Origin: Flavobacteriales bacterium
GTDB taxonomy: Bacteria > Bacteroidota > Bacteroidia > Flavobacteriales_D > Parvicellaceae
Reading direction: 5' to 3'
DNA: 9,207 nucleotides
NCBI GenBank assembly: GCA_027047735.1
Contig: JALTUD010000036.1
Coordinates: forward strand, 1-9,207
Under the pieces are notes generated by a model, which was not told the DNA's origin, searched no databases, and worked only from the letters and a program-made list of their open reading frames with translations. A program made the translations under genes and the position numbers. Positions within the stretch are counted from its first letter, which is position 1; the number at the start of each line of letters is the position of its first letter. Shown here piece after piece: positions 1 to 6,238 of the stretch.

Positions 1-1397
1 CCTAATCTGTTTGCTCCGTGGTCTGAGAAATTAGCCTCACCAATTGCATAACATCCCGGAATGGTTGTCATTAAATTATAATCTACCCAAAGACCTCCCA
101 TTGTATAGTGAACAGCAGGATAAATCATCATAGGAGTTTTATAAGGATTCTGATCTACGATTTTTTCATACATCTGAAATAAATTCCCATACTTCGCTTC
201 TATTACCTCTTCTCCTAATTTCGTGATTTGCTCTTTAGTAGGATTATGTATTCCTAAAATATGAGCTTTTTCTTTACCATATCGTTCAATTGCGGATTTA
301 AAATCCAAATATACAGCTTCTCCTGTTGCATTCACACCATAACCCGCATCACATCTTTCTTTTGCTGCTCTCGAAGCCACATCACGAGGCACTAAGTTTC
401 CAAAGGCAGGATATCTTCTTTCCAAATAGTAATCTCTATCTTCTTCTTTAATTTGTGTAGGTTTTAATTTACCTGCTCTAATTGCCTCAACATCTTTTTT
501 ATGTTTAGGCACCCAAATTCGCCCATCATTTCTTAAGGACTCAGACATCAAGGTCAATTTAGACTGGTGTTCTCCACTTCTAGGAATACACGTCGGGTGA
601 ATTTGTGTAAAACAAGGATTTGCAAAGAAAGCACCTTTTTTGTGTGTTTTCCATGCAGCCGAAGCATTTGACCCCATAGCATTGGTTGACAAATAGAAAA
701 CATTTCCATAACCACCACTTGCTATCACAACAGCATGAGCTGAATGTCTTTCAATTTTTCCTGTTATCAAATCTCGAGCAATAATACCTCTTGCTTTACC
801 ATCAACAATCACCAAATCCAGCATTTCATGACGATTGTACATGGTAATCTTACCTTTAGCAATTTGTCGATTCATCGCCGCGTACGCCCCTAACAATAAC
901 TGTTGTCCCGTTTGACCTTTGGCATAAAATGTTCGGGAAACCAGTACGCCTCCAAACGAACGGTTATCTAATAAGCCACCATAATCTCTTGCAAAAGGAA
1001 CTCCTTGAGCTACACATTGGTCAATGATATTTCCTGAAACTTCTGCTAAACGATAAACATTTGCTTCTCTTGAACGATAATCACCACCTTTTACCGTATC
1101 GTAAAACAAGCGATAATTTGAATCGCCATCATTTTGGTAGTTTTTCGCGGCATTGATACCTCCCTGAGCGGCAATAGAGTGAGCTCTACGTGGAGAATCT
1201 TGATAAGCAAAAGATTTTACATTATACCCCAATTCAGCCAAAGACGCTGCAGCTGAACCTCCTGCCAATCCGGTCCCTACTACAATCACATCAATTAAAC
1301 GTTTATTAGCAGGATTGACTAAGTTTATATTATTTTTATGGTTTGTCCACTTGTCCTTTAACGGACCTTCCGGAACTTTAGAATCTAAAACTGACAT
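1..1397 (-). CDS. sdhA: Succinate dehydrogenase/fumarate reductase flavoprotein subunit, C-terminal part missing at window edge
   Basis: This is the catalytic subunit of respiratory complex II. It oxidises succinate to fumarate at the cytoplasmic face of the inner membrane and passes electrons through SdhB to the cytochrome b subunit. The start is the ATG at 1397 (MSVLDSKVPE). The 465 visible residues include a dinucleotide-binding GTGLAGG at 41-47 and RRAHSIAAQGG at 70-80, whose His73 is the expected covalent FAD attachment site. They also include HPT at 267-269, PRDVASR at 337-343 with Arg338 as the likely catalytic proton-shuttle arginine, HYTMGG at 430-435, and GEANFSDHGANRL at the edge. 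Family members in Bacteroidota are about 660-670 residues, so roughly 200 are missing. No frameshift is visible. The gene starts 13 bases after the sdhC stop, and the two are certainly co-transcribed. sdhB is expected just outside the window. It is the soluble-type flavoprotein that pairs with a single five-helix SdhC. Confidence 0.96.
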   Translation of the reverse strand, partial: MSVLDSKVPEGPLKDKWTNHKNNINLVNPANKRLIDVIVVGTGLAGGSAAASLAELGYNVKSFAYQDSPRRAHSIAAQGGINAAKNYQNDGDSNYRLFYDTVKGGDYRSREANVYRLAEVSGNIIDQCVAQGVPFARDYGGLLDNRSFGGVLVSRTFYAKGQTGQQLLLGAYAAMNRQIAKGKITMYNRHEMLDLVIVDGKARGIIARDLITGKIERHSAHAVVIASGGYGNVFYLSTNAMGSNASAAWKTHKKGAFFANPCFTQIHPTCIPRSGEHQSKLTLMSESLRNDGRIWVPKHKKDVEAIRAGKLKPTQIKEEDRDYYLERRYPAFGNLVPRDVASRAAKERCDAGYGVNATGEAVYLDFKSAIERYGKEKAHILGIHNPTKEQITKLGEEVIEAKYGNLFQMYEKIVDQNPYKTPMMIYPAVHYTMGGLWVDYNLMTTIPGCYAIGEANFSDHGANRL

Positions 1398-1410
1398 ATC
1401 TATGTATTAA

Positions 1411-2067
1411 TTAATGAGATTGTGTAAAAAAATGATAAAAAGCAATAAAGATAAATCCAAGCGGAACGACAACCGCATAAATATCACCTAATTTCTTTAA
1501 TAACGGGGTATATTTGTTGTGATTAAACCCTACAGATTGAAAAGCTGATTGAAAACCATGCATCAAATGCAGTGACAAAAATATAAACGCTAACGTATAT
1601 ACTATTAAATGTTTCAACTCTCCCATTTCATGATGAAGTTCCGCCCAATATCTTGATGGGTCTTCCGGCAAACCTTCTATATATTTATAATCCATTTCGT
1701 GTGCCCAAAAATCTGACATATGACCTATTAAAAATAATAAAATCATTATTCCGGTAATAATCATATTCCTTGAAACCCATGATGAATTTGCATTAGCATT
1801 ATTTACCGTATATTTAATTTCTCTTGACTTTCTGTTTTTTGCTTCCAACACCATCCCCATAACCAAGTGAAAAATAATACCGGCTATCAATATGGGTTGC
1901 ATAATAAACTGAATAAACACGTTGTATCCCATAAAGTGAGATACCTCATTAAACAAGTCAGGACTGGTTACCGATAACATATTAATCAGTAAATGTTGTA
2001 GTAAAAAGAACATCAGGAAGAATCCCGATAGTGCCATTAAAATTTTTCTTGAAACTGAAGTTTTCAT
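1411..2067 (-). CDS. sdhC: Succinate dehydrogenase cytochrome b subunit (five-helix type B)
   Basis: This is the membrane anchor of complex II, which carries haem b and exchanges electrons with menaquinone. The 218-residue protein shows five hydrophobic segments at about 8-31, 50-74, 101-121, 153-172 and 195-214. This is the layout of the single-subunit type B anchors (Wolinella FrdC, Bacillus SdhC) rather than the split SdhC/SdhD of Proteobacteria. Histidines inside or at the ends of helices (25, 67, 116, 153 or 167) are the candidate axial ligands of two haems; this assignment is by analogy, not proven here. The ATG at 2067 gives MKTSVSRKIL, with a positively charged N terminus. It is the first gene of sdhC-sdhA(-sdhB). 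A TAnnTTTG -7 box lies 34 bases upstream, inside a perfect palindrome. Confidence 0.94.
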   Translation of the reverse strand: MKTSVSRKILMALSGFFLMFFLLQHLLINMLSVTSPDLFNEVSHFMGYNVFIQFIMQPILIAGIIFHLVMGMVLEAKNRKSREIKYTVNNANANSSWVSRNMIITGIMILLFLIGHMSDFWAHEMDYKYIEGLPEDPSRYWAELHHEMGELKHLIVYTLAFIFLSLHLMHGFQSAFQSVGFNHNKYTPLLKKLGDIYAVVVPLGFIFIAFYHFFTQSH

Positions 2068-2101
2068 TTTATATTTATTTGTTTGTAAATTCTTTCGCCT
2101 A

Positions 2102-2109
2102 CAAATGTA
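2102..2109 (-). promoter_or_regulatory. Candidate -7 box of the sdhCA(B) operon, within a palindrome
   Basis: On the minus strand this reads TACATTTG, a perfect match to the Bacteroidota -7 consensus TAnnTTTG. It lies 34 bases upstream of the sdhC ATG. No convincing -33 TTTG is found at the usual 19-21 base spacing. The box is one arm of the 15-base palindrome CAAATGTaACATTTG (2102-2116), so a dimeric regulator bound here would cover the promoter. The operator role is inference. Confidence 0.5.
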
Positions 2110-2165
2110 ACATTTGTTTCAAAAGGTTATTCTGATTTTCCTCAACTTTATTTTTAGGTAATATT

Positions 2166-2184
2166 ATTTATAACTATTATAAAT
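2166..2184. repeat. A/T-only perfect inverted repeat
   Basis: ATTTATAA and TTATAAAT are separated by CTA, giving an 8-bp stem with a 3-base loop. It sits between the sdhC promoter and the terminator of the downstream end of the neighbouring unit. Because it contains only A and T in an A/T-rich spacer it may be chance. It has no G/C stem and is not a plausible terminator on its own. Apart from this, the sdhC promoter and the terminator, nothing else stands out in 2068-2279. Confidence 0.4.
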
Positions 2185-2211
2185 TAGCAACTAAACTTTA
2201 TACAACGAAAA

Positions 2212-2248
2212 CAAAAAGCGGACAGCTACAATATTGCAACTATCCGCT
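2212..2248 (-). terminator. Intrinsic terminator of the T9SS/beta-helix unit
   Basis: On the minus strand AGCGGATAG pairs with the C-G-rich complement CTGTCCGCT (nine positions, one mismatch). It is followed immediately by TTTTTGTTTT. The hairpin lies about 31 bases after the stop codon of the beta-helix gene (stop at 2280-2282). G/C-rich stem plus T-tract is the classical Rho-independent form. It separates this unit from the sdh promoter further along the same strand. Confidence 0.8.
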
Positions 2249-2279
2249 CAAACAAAACTGAAAGATTAACTACCTAATC

Positions 2280-3809
2280 TTAAAAGCTATCATTATCTCG
2301 AACTACTGTATTCCCATTACCTGAAACACCTAAAGAACCAACGCTTCTCAATACGTTATTTGTTACGACCATTCTTACATTAGAAGATGAATTAGTTACC
2401 GCAACACTCCCCCTGTTAAAAGAATTATCACTGATTTTCATCGTACAATAACTCCCCGAAAAACTTCCTGTCACGCTTATATGAGGACTAGCACTACCAG
2501 CAAAAAACACATTCCCGGTAATGTTTATTGCTGAATACCATGTACCTGTCACATCTATTATTATAAAACTACTCAACCCTGTGTACAACCCATCAAATTC
2601 GTTTCCCGATATTGTTCCGAATGCACCTTCATATAAATATATCGCTACACCATCACAGAAATTTCCGGTAATGCTATTTGCACGAGAGTACAATTTCGAA
2701 TTAAAGATTCTACATCCCGTTATATTGCCAATATTAAATAAATTAGAACTTGAACCATAATCTCCTCCTAAAACACAATTACTAATGTATGAATTTGAAA
2801 TATCTGACATTCTTGGAATTGTACATTGATAGAGCTTACTATTTACAATTCTACCAACTTTAAGAACTGAAGTTGTATTGCAATTATAGAATTCGCAACC
2901 ATTAAAAGCACTCTCAAAACCTATACTGGAAACATTTGTAAATTTGCAACCGATAAAAACCGTTGTTCTATGTGCATCGATAGTTACATTTTCAAATTTC
3001 ACGCCTTTAACTACACTATTATTTCCAAAGCGAATTTCCTCTGTACCCGACCCTATAAATTTTCCTCCGGAAATAGACATCCCATCATTGTTTAATTTTG
3101 TGTAATTTGCAGAAACCGTTACTGTTCCTTGAATATTTACAACATCATCATTTGTAACTGTAACATTATTATAGTTCGTGTTATCAATAACGATTATTGA
3201 AGAACCTCCGCCCAAAGGTAAAGTAACCGTTCCTCCTCCATTACTCAATGTTAAATCCGAACCGCTTAATGACAAAGTTTGTAATTCGTTAGTCGGGTCT
3301 GCATCCGCATCGTCCGGAGAAGTAATATACCCTGCATCATTTGTAAAACCACTTAGATTGGTAGGTTTGTTGGATAAGTCATTATAATCGCCACTAAACG
3401 TATTATCTGCTGACTTTGCGTGTAAAGCATAAGGCACAGATAATAATTGAGAAGTTCCCATTAATTGATAATTTGTTCCGCCGTTTGCGTCTAAATACGT
3501 CTTCACGTAGAAAGGACCATTAGACCAATCTATCGCTGACATTGTTCCGGTAAGAGGAGAACCCCCACCAATTTGTAAATTCACCAACCCGAACGCATTG
3601 GTCGAAGAATTGTGCGTTTCTTCATACACAACTGTTCCGTTAGCGGAACCTTGTACGATGGCAATCTTAAATCCTACGGATTGGTTAGCTATAATTGCTC
3701 CGCTGTTATCTCTTGCAACGGCTTGATATTGCATTTTCTCGGGCGTTTGAGCATAGCTCAAAACGTTGAAAGCTAAAATTGTAGCTATGGATATTAATAT
3801 CTTTTTCAT
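2280..3809 (-). CDS. Secreted right-handed beta-helix protein with tail-fibre-like stalk, no T9SS sorting domain
   Basis: This 509-residue protein has a Sec signal peptide at 1-20 (cleavage after LSYA, mature N terminus QTPEKMQYQAVARD). Residues 25-135 form the domain that opens many Bacteroidota surface proteins (QYQAVARDNSG near the start, LLSVPYALHAKSA near the end). Residues 140-200 carry fibre-like motifs (LSNKPTNLSGFTNDAGYIT, then DADADPTNELQTLSLSG) resembling phage and bacterial trimeric stalks. From about 205 to the end, short coils with repeating G-C/N-F patterns (IGCKF, NGCEF, SGNEF, TGNVF, SDNSF) indicate a right-handed parallel beta-helix, as in NosD/pectate-lyase-like folds. No catalytic residues or substrate can be assigned. 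The last residues (VVRDNDSF) do not form a type A or B sorting domain, yet the gene sits 3 bases after one that has such a domain. A role in adhesion or surface decoration is inference. Confidence 0.82.
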   Translation of the reverse strand: MKKILISIATILAFNVLSYAQTPEKMQYQAVARDNSGAIIANQSVGFKIAIVQGSANGTVVYEETHNSSTNAFGLVNLQIGGGSPLTGTMSAIDWSNGPFYVKTYLDANGGTNYQLMGTSQLLSVPYALHAKSADNTFSGDYNDLSNKPTNLSGFTNDAGYITSPDDADADPTNELQTLSLSGSDLTLSNGGGTVTLPLGGGSSIIVIDNTNYNNVTVTNDDVVNIQGTVTVSANYTKLNNDGMSISGGKFIGSGTEEIRFGNNSVVKGVKFENVTIDAHRTTVFIGCKFTNVSSIGFESAFNGCEFYNCNTTSVLKVGRIVNSKLYQCTIPRMSDISNSYISNCVLGGDYGSSSNLFNIGNITGCRIFNSKLYSRANSITGNFCDGVAIYLYEGAFGTISGNEFDGLYTGLSSFIIIDVTGTWYSAINITGNVFFAGSASPHISVTGSFSGSYCTMKISDNSFNRGSVAVTNSSSNVRMVVTNNVLRSVGSLGVSGNGNTVVRDNDSF

Positions 3810-3812
3810 AAT

Positions 3813-4268
3813 CTATTTTTTTATAATTCGGTAAGTATTTATTTTGTTATTTTGGTTGATTGTAAGCAGGTAAACACCTCTTGACAAATCCTCAATATTT
3901 ACTTGCGTAGAAAGGGAGAATTGAATCTGTTTTAGTAGCTTTCCATTCAAATCGTAAAGCACTGCTGTTACATTCTCTTCAGTAGAACCTTGTATGGTAA
4001 ACACATTAACAACAGGATTAGGATATACAGAAAACATATTCCGTACATTTTCTTCTACGGTAGTTACTGACAAATTCGCTTGATGAAAACCTTGTGTCAA
4101 CACATGATTCCCATCGTCCTCGGTTGAGACAATTGGTTCTCCAATCGTCCATGAAAGCTGTACTCCATTTACGTTATAGATGCTCCCGGCAGTTGACACT
4201 ACTTCCTGAGCAAAAAACGAAACACCGTAAAAGACTCCCAAAATAAGTAAGGGTATTTTTCTTCGCAT
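3813..4268 (-). CDS. Small secreted protein with T9SS type A C-terminal sorting domain
   Basis: This protein has 151 residues. A Sec signal peptide spans 1-20 (MRRKIPLLILGVFYGVSFFA, then QEVV). A compact domain at about 22-65 has GSIYNVNGVQLSWTIGEP and HVLTQGFHQ motifs, seen in many Bacteroidota secreted proteins. Residues 80-151 form a type A T9SS sorting domain: VYPNPVVNVFTI, VLYDLNGKLL, LSRGVYLLTI and a basic end RIIKK. After export to the periplasm the sorting domain should direct passage through the T9SS outer-membrane pore and then be removed. The mature product would then be only about 55-60 residues. The gene is first in a two-gene unit, with a 3-base gap to the beta-helix gene. Its own activity is unknown. 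Possible roles are partner or escort of the beta-helix protein, or a small surface protein. Family assignment is confident, function is not. Confidence 0.88.
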   Translation of the reverse strand: MRRKIPLLILGVFYGVSFFAQEVVSTAGSIYNVNGVQLSWTIGEPIVSTEDDGNHVLTQGFHQANLSVTTVEENVRNMFSVYPNPVVNVFTIQGSTEENVTAVLYDLNGKLLKQIQFSLSTQVNIEDLSRGVYLLTINQNNKINTYRIIKK

Positions 4269-4293
4269 AGTTTTAATTGTTTATGATTCAGAA

Positions 4294-4301
4294 CAAAATT
4301 A
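4294..4301 (-). promoter_or_regulatory. Candidate -7 box of the T9SS/beta-helix unit
   Basis: The minus strand reads TAATTTTG, a full match to TAnnTTTG, 25 bases upstream of the ATG at 4268. No clear -33 element is present. Further upstream, at 4328-4351, three GGTAA words (one inverted, two direct with 10-base spacing) could be a binding site. Confidence 0.5.
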
Positions 4302-4327
4302 CAACTGCTTCTTCCTGAATAAAATAC

Positions 4328-4351
4328 TTACCGTTAGGTAATTTTCGGTAA
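4328..4351. promoter_or_regulatory. Cluster of three GGTAA half-sites upstream of the T9SS gene promoter
   Basis: TTACC at 4328-4332 (inverted GGTAA), GGTAA at 4337-4341 and GGTAA at 4347-4351 lie 27-50 bases upstream of the -7 box on the minus strand. The two direct copies start 10 bases apart, on one face of the helix. TTACCG and CGGTAA also form a 6-bp inverted repeat. ACCGTTAGG at 4330-4338 resembles a single LytTR-type half-site, but no second copy follows. A transcription-factor site is inference. Confidence 0.3.
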
Positions 4352-4383
4352 ATTCTAAGATTATTTAAAATATTAATTGAATA

Positions 4384-4417
4384 TTTGCGTTGGATTTTCC
4401 ACTTTCTTTGCGTTGGA
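4384..4417. repeat. 11-base direct repeat TTTGCGTTGGA
   Basis: TTTGCGTTGGA occurs at 4384-4394 and 4407-4417, offset by 23 bases, just upstream of repeat copy A. Its core TGCGTTGGA resembles the element end TGCGTTAGGGA at 4464-4474, so these may be decayed element ends. The TTTCTTTG at 4403-4410 is one base from the -7 consensus and is a weak promoter candidate for the plus-strand lipoprotein gene. Confidence 0.5.
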
Positions 4418-4464
4418 ATACAATCCATACAAAAAATAGACGGTTAGAAAATAAATTTCATCCT

Positions 4465-4614
4465 GCGTTAGGGATAGAACGGCATGTTTGAGCTCTTTTT
4501 TTGCTTGCTTGCTGTTTGCAAGCAAAAAAAAGCGAGTAGTGATAGCCCGACCCCGATTTGCAACAAAAACGTTCCGCCTTAGCGGTATGTTTTTGTTGCA
4601 AATCGGGGGAACGC
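4465..4614 (+). repeat. Structured intergenic repeat, copy A (three-helix element)
   Basis: Conserved blocks are GCGTTAGGGATAGAA (4465-4479), CGGCAT (4480-4485), TAGTGATAGCCCGACC (4537-4552) and GGGAACGCCCAAA (4607-4619). GCGTT at the start can pair with AACGC at 4610-4614 to close the element. Between the blocks are two hairpins. The first has a 13-bp stem (4496-4508 with 4518-4530, T7GCTTGC with GCAAGCA7). The second has a perfect 20-bp stem (4551-4570 with 4589-4608), capped by CCGC-CTTA-GCGG. Copy B at 6041-6188 is inverted. The element ends 14 bases before the ATG of the lipoprotein gene, so it probably lies in that transcript's leader. It resembles the abundant intergenic repeats of flavobacteria. 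It could be a structured RNA (comparison with the Rfam Flavo-1 motif is warranted) or a REP/MITE-like mobile repeat. Confidence 0.85.
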
Positions 4615-4628
4615 CCAAACAACTGTTA

Positions 4629-6035
4629 ATGAAACGAATCTTATACATATTATTTTGGTTTTCTCTTGTGGGAGTTACCTTATTGTTTTCGGACTGTAAG
4701 AAACACAAGTTGAATACCGATGCTTCTGCCCAATTGAACTTTTCGCAGGATTCTATTTTGTTTGACACCATCTTTACGACGGTTGGCTCGACTACGCACC
4801 GGTTTAAGGTTTACAACCCGTATAATCAACCGTTAAACATTTCTAAAATTTGGCTTGACCAAGGTGTTCAGTCGATGTTTAGAATCAATGTGGATGGTGC
4901 TTCAGGAGTGGAATTTGAGGACGTAGAAATACTACCGAAAGACAGTCTTTTTGTTTTTACGGAAGTTACTATCGACCCGAATAACTCTACCAATCCGATG
5001 GTGGTTGAGGACAAAATTCATTTTTTAACCAATGGAAATCTTCAACAAGTGGTTTTAACAGCGTGGGGGCAAGACGCATACTTTCACAACGGAGAAATCA
5101 TAGGTTCTAATACAACCTGGAACAACGATAAACCTCATGTAATTTACAACTACTGTGCAGTGGATTCCAATATCACATTGACAATACCGGCCGGAACGAA
5201 TATTTACGCCCACAGCAATGCTATGCTACTTATCTATAAAGGAAGTCTGCAATGCAACGGAACCGTATCTGATTTGGTTACTTTTCAGCAAGACCGTTTA
5301 GAGGATTTTATACTTTCGTCTCCGGACAGTGTGCAAGGACAGTGGCGAGGAATTCGGTTTTTCGGTGCTCAAAACAGCCTCGTATCACACACTTATATTA
5401 AGAATGCTTTAATCGGAATACAAATCGACACCTTGCAAACTAACCAAAAGATAACACTTGACGCCGTGCAAATTCACAATTGTTCGTATGCCAACCTTCT
5501 TACGCAAGGCGGAAACGTCGATGCTGTAAACTGTCTATTTGGTAATAACGCCACTTATAGTGCTTTTATATCGATAGGCGGTGAAGTCCATTTCGATTTT
5601 TGCACCTTTGGAAACTATTGGTCAAGTAGCACCCGAAACACACCTTTATTAGCTGTAAAAAATTACTATAAGGACAATGCTGAAAATATATATTACCGTC
5701 CATTTAATCAAGTTACACTCAACAACTCTATCATTTTTGGAAATAACGACAATGAATTTGCTTTAGATACTTTATCAAGAGCTATGGACGGAGTTAACGC
5801 TCCGAATATCATCGTTTCCAATTGTCTTATCAAAACCCAAGACCCCGTAGAAGGCTTTCCTTACACAGGCAACAATTACTCAAACAACGACCCCGACTTC
5901 CAATCTCCCGAACTATGGGACTTTCACATTTCAAGCACCTCATTTGCAAAAGAAAAAGCAGGAAGTTCAACCATTACCACCGATTTGGAAGGCAACGCAA
6001 GGTCAAATCCGGCAAGTTTAGGTTGTTATGAATGA
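4629..6035 (+). CDS. Probable lipoprotein with right-handed beta-helix (choice-of-anchor Q-like C terminus)
   Basis: This is a 468-residue protein. The ATG at 4629 is chosen because it places a short basic-hydrophobic signal directly at the N terminus (MKRILYILFWFSLVGVTLLF, then SDCKKHK). Cys23 is the likely lipidated residue. Asp at -1 departs from the classical lipobox, but relaxed lipoboxes occur in Bacteroidota. The frame is open further upstream to a TTG at 4488 and an ATG at 4587, but that stretch is the repeat element. Residues about 35-145 look like an Ig/ASH-type beta-sandwich (LFDTIFTTVGSTTHRFKVYN). Residues about 165-420 have beta-helix features (PAGTNIYAHSNAMLLIYKGS, SLVSHTYIKNA, VDAVNCLFGNN, VTLNNSIIFGNN). 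The end, DLEGNARSNPASLGCYE, matches the choice-of-anchor Q style. No enzyme active site was recognised. It is probably cell-envelope located, facing the periplasm or the surface. Inverted repeat copies bracket the gene on both sides. Confidence 0.85.
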   Translation: MKRILYILFWFSLVGVTLLFSDCKKHKLNTDASAQLNFSQDSILFDTIFTTVGSTTHRFKVYNPYNQPLNISKIWLDQGVQSMFRINVDGASGVEFEDVEILPKDSLFVFTEVTIDPNNSTNPMVVEDKIHFLTNGNLQQVVLTAWGQDAYFHNGEIIGSNTTWNNDKPHVIYNYCAVDSNITLTIPAGTNIYAHSNAMLLIYKGSLQCNGTVSDLVTFQQDRLEDFILSSPDSVQGQWRGIRFFGAQNSLVSHTYIKNALIGIQIDTLQTNQKITLDAVQIHNCSYANLLTQGGNVDAVNCLFGNNATYSAFISIGGEVHFDFCTFGNYWSSSTRNTPLLAVKNYYKDNAENIYYRPFNQVTLNNSIIFGNNDNEFALDTLSRAMDGVNAPNIIVSNCLIKTQDPVEGFPYTGNNYSNNDPDFQSPELWDFHISSTSFAKEKAGSSTITTDLEGNARSNPASLGCYE

Positions 6036-6040
6036 TTTGG

Positions 6041-6188
6041 GCGTTCCCATTACGGCATAAAAAGCAGTTTCGTTCACACTACCCCCACTCCACTACTTTT
6101 AACGACCGTAATGGTCGGGCTATCCACTATATCTTTTGGGTTGCATAAGTGCAACAACCCAAAAGGATGCCGTTTCTATCCCTAACGC
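6041..6188 (-). repeat. Structured intergenic repeat, copy B (inverted relative to copy A)
   Basis: Read on the minus strand, this copy contains GCGTTAGGGATAGAA (6174-6188, 15/15 with copy A), CGGCAT (6167-6172), TAGTGGATAGCCCGACC (6113-6129, one extra G) and GGGAACGCCCAAA (6036-6048, 13/13). GCGTT/AACGC closes the element (6184-6188 with 6041-6045). The first hairpin is an 11-bp stem, CTTTTGGGTTG with CAACCCAAAAG (6133-6143 and 6155-6165). The second begins with CCATTACGG/CCGTAATGG (6047-6055 and 6106-6114) and continues through AAAAG/CTTTT (6060-6064 and 6096-6100). Both stems differ in sequence from those of copy A but occupy the same positions, and total length is 148 versus 150 bases. 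It starts within 3 bases of the lipoprotein stop and fills most of the space before the convergent usp gene. Its A and T runs are inside the stems, so it is not a standard intrinsic terminator, though it could still stop transcription. Confidence 0.85.
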
Positions 6189-6238
6189 GATACAGGTGAG
6201 TGCAAAGAAAATTAACGTTTAATTTATTCAGACAACCA

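Noticed and set aside
2521..2760. Open frame of 79 codons, plus strand
   Set aside because: Lies wholly antisense within the beta-helix gene, without recognisable domain or start context.
3178..3387. Open frame of 69 codons, plus strand
   Set aside because: Antisense to the stalk part of the beta-helix gene; proline/valine-rich product is a by-product of the coding strand.
4496..4530. First hairpin of copy A as an intrinsic terminator
   Set aside because: The T and A runs lie inside the stem rather than after it on either strand, so it lacks the required T-tract; the same applies to 6133-6165.
4488..4628. Upstream TTG/ATG starts for the lipoprotein
   Set aside because: They would translate the repeat element and bury the N-terminal lipoprotein signal; the ATG at 4629 fits the signal peptide.
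4373..4771. Open frame of 132 codons, minus strand
   Set aside because: Runs across repeat copy A and antisense to the signal peptide region of the lipoprotein; no family features.
5822..6031. Open frame of 69 codons, plus strand
   Set aside because: Alternative frame within the end of the lipoprotein gene; arginine-rich low-complexity product.
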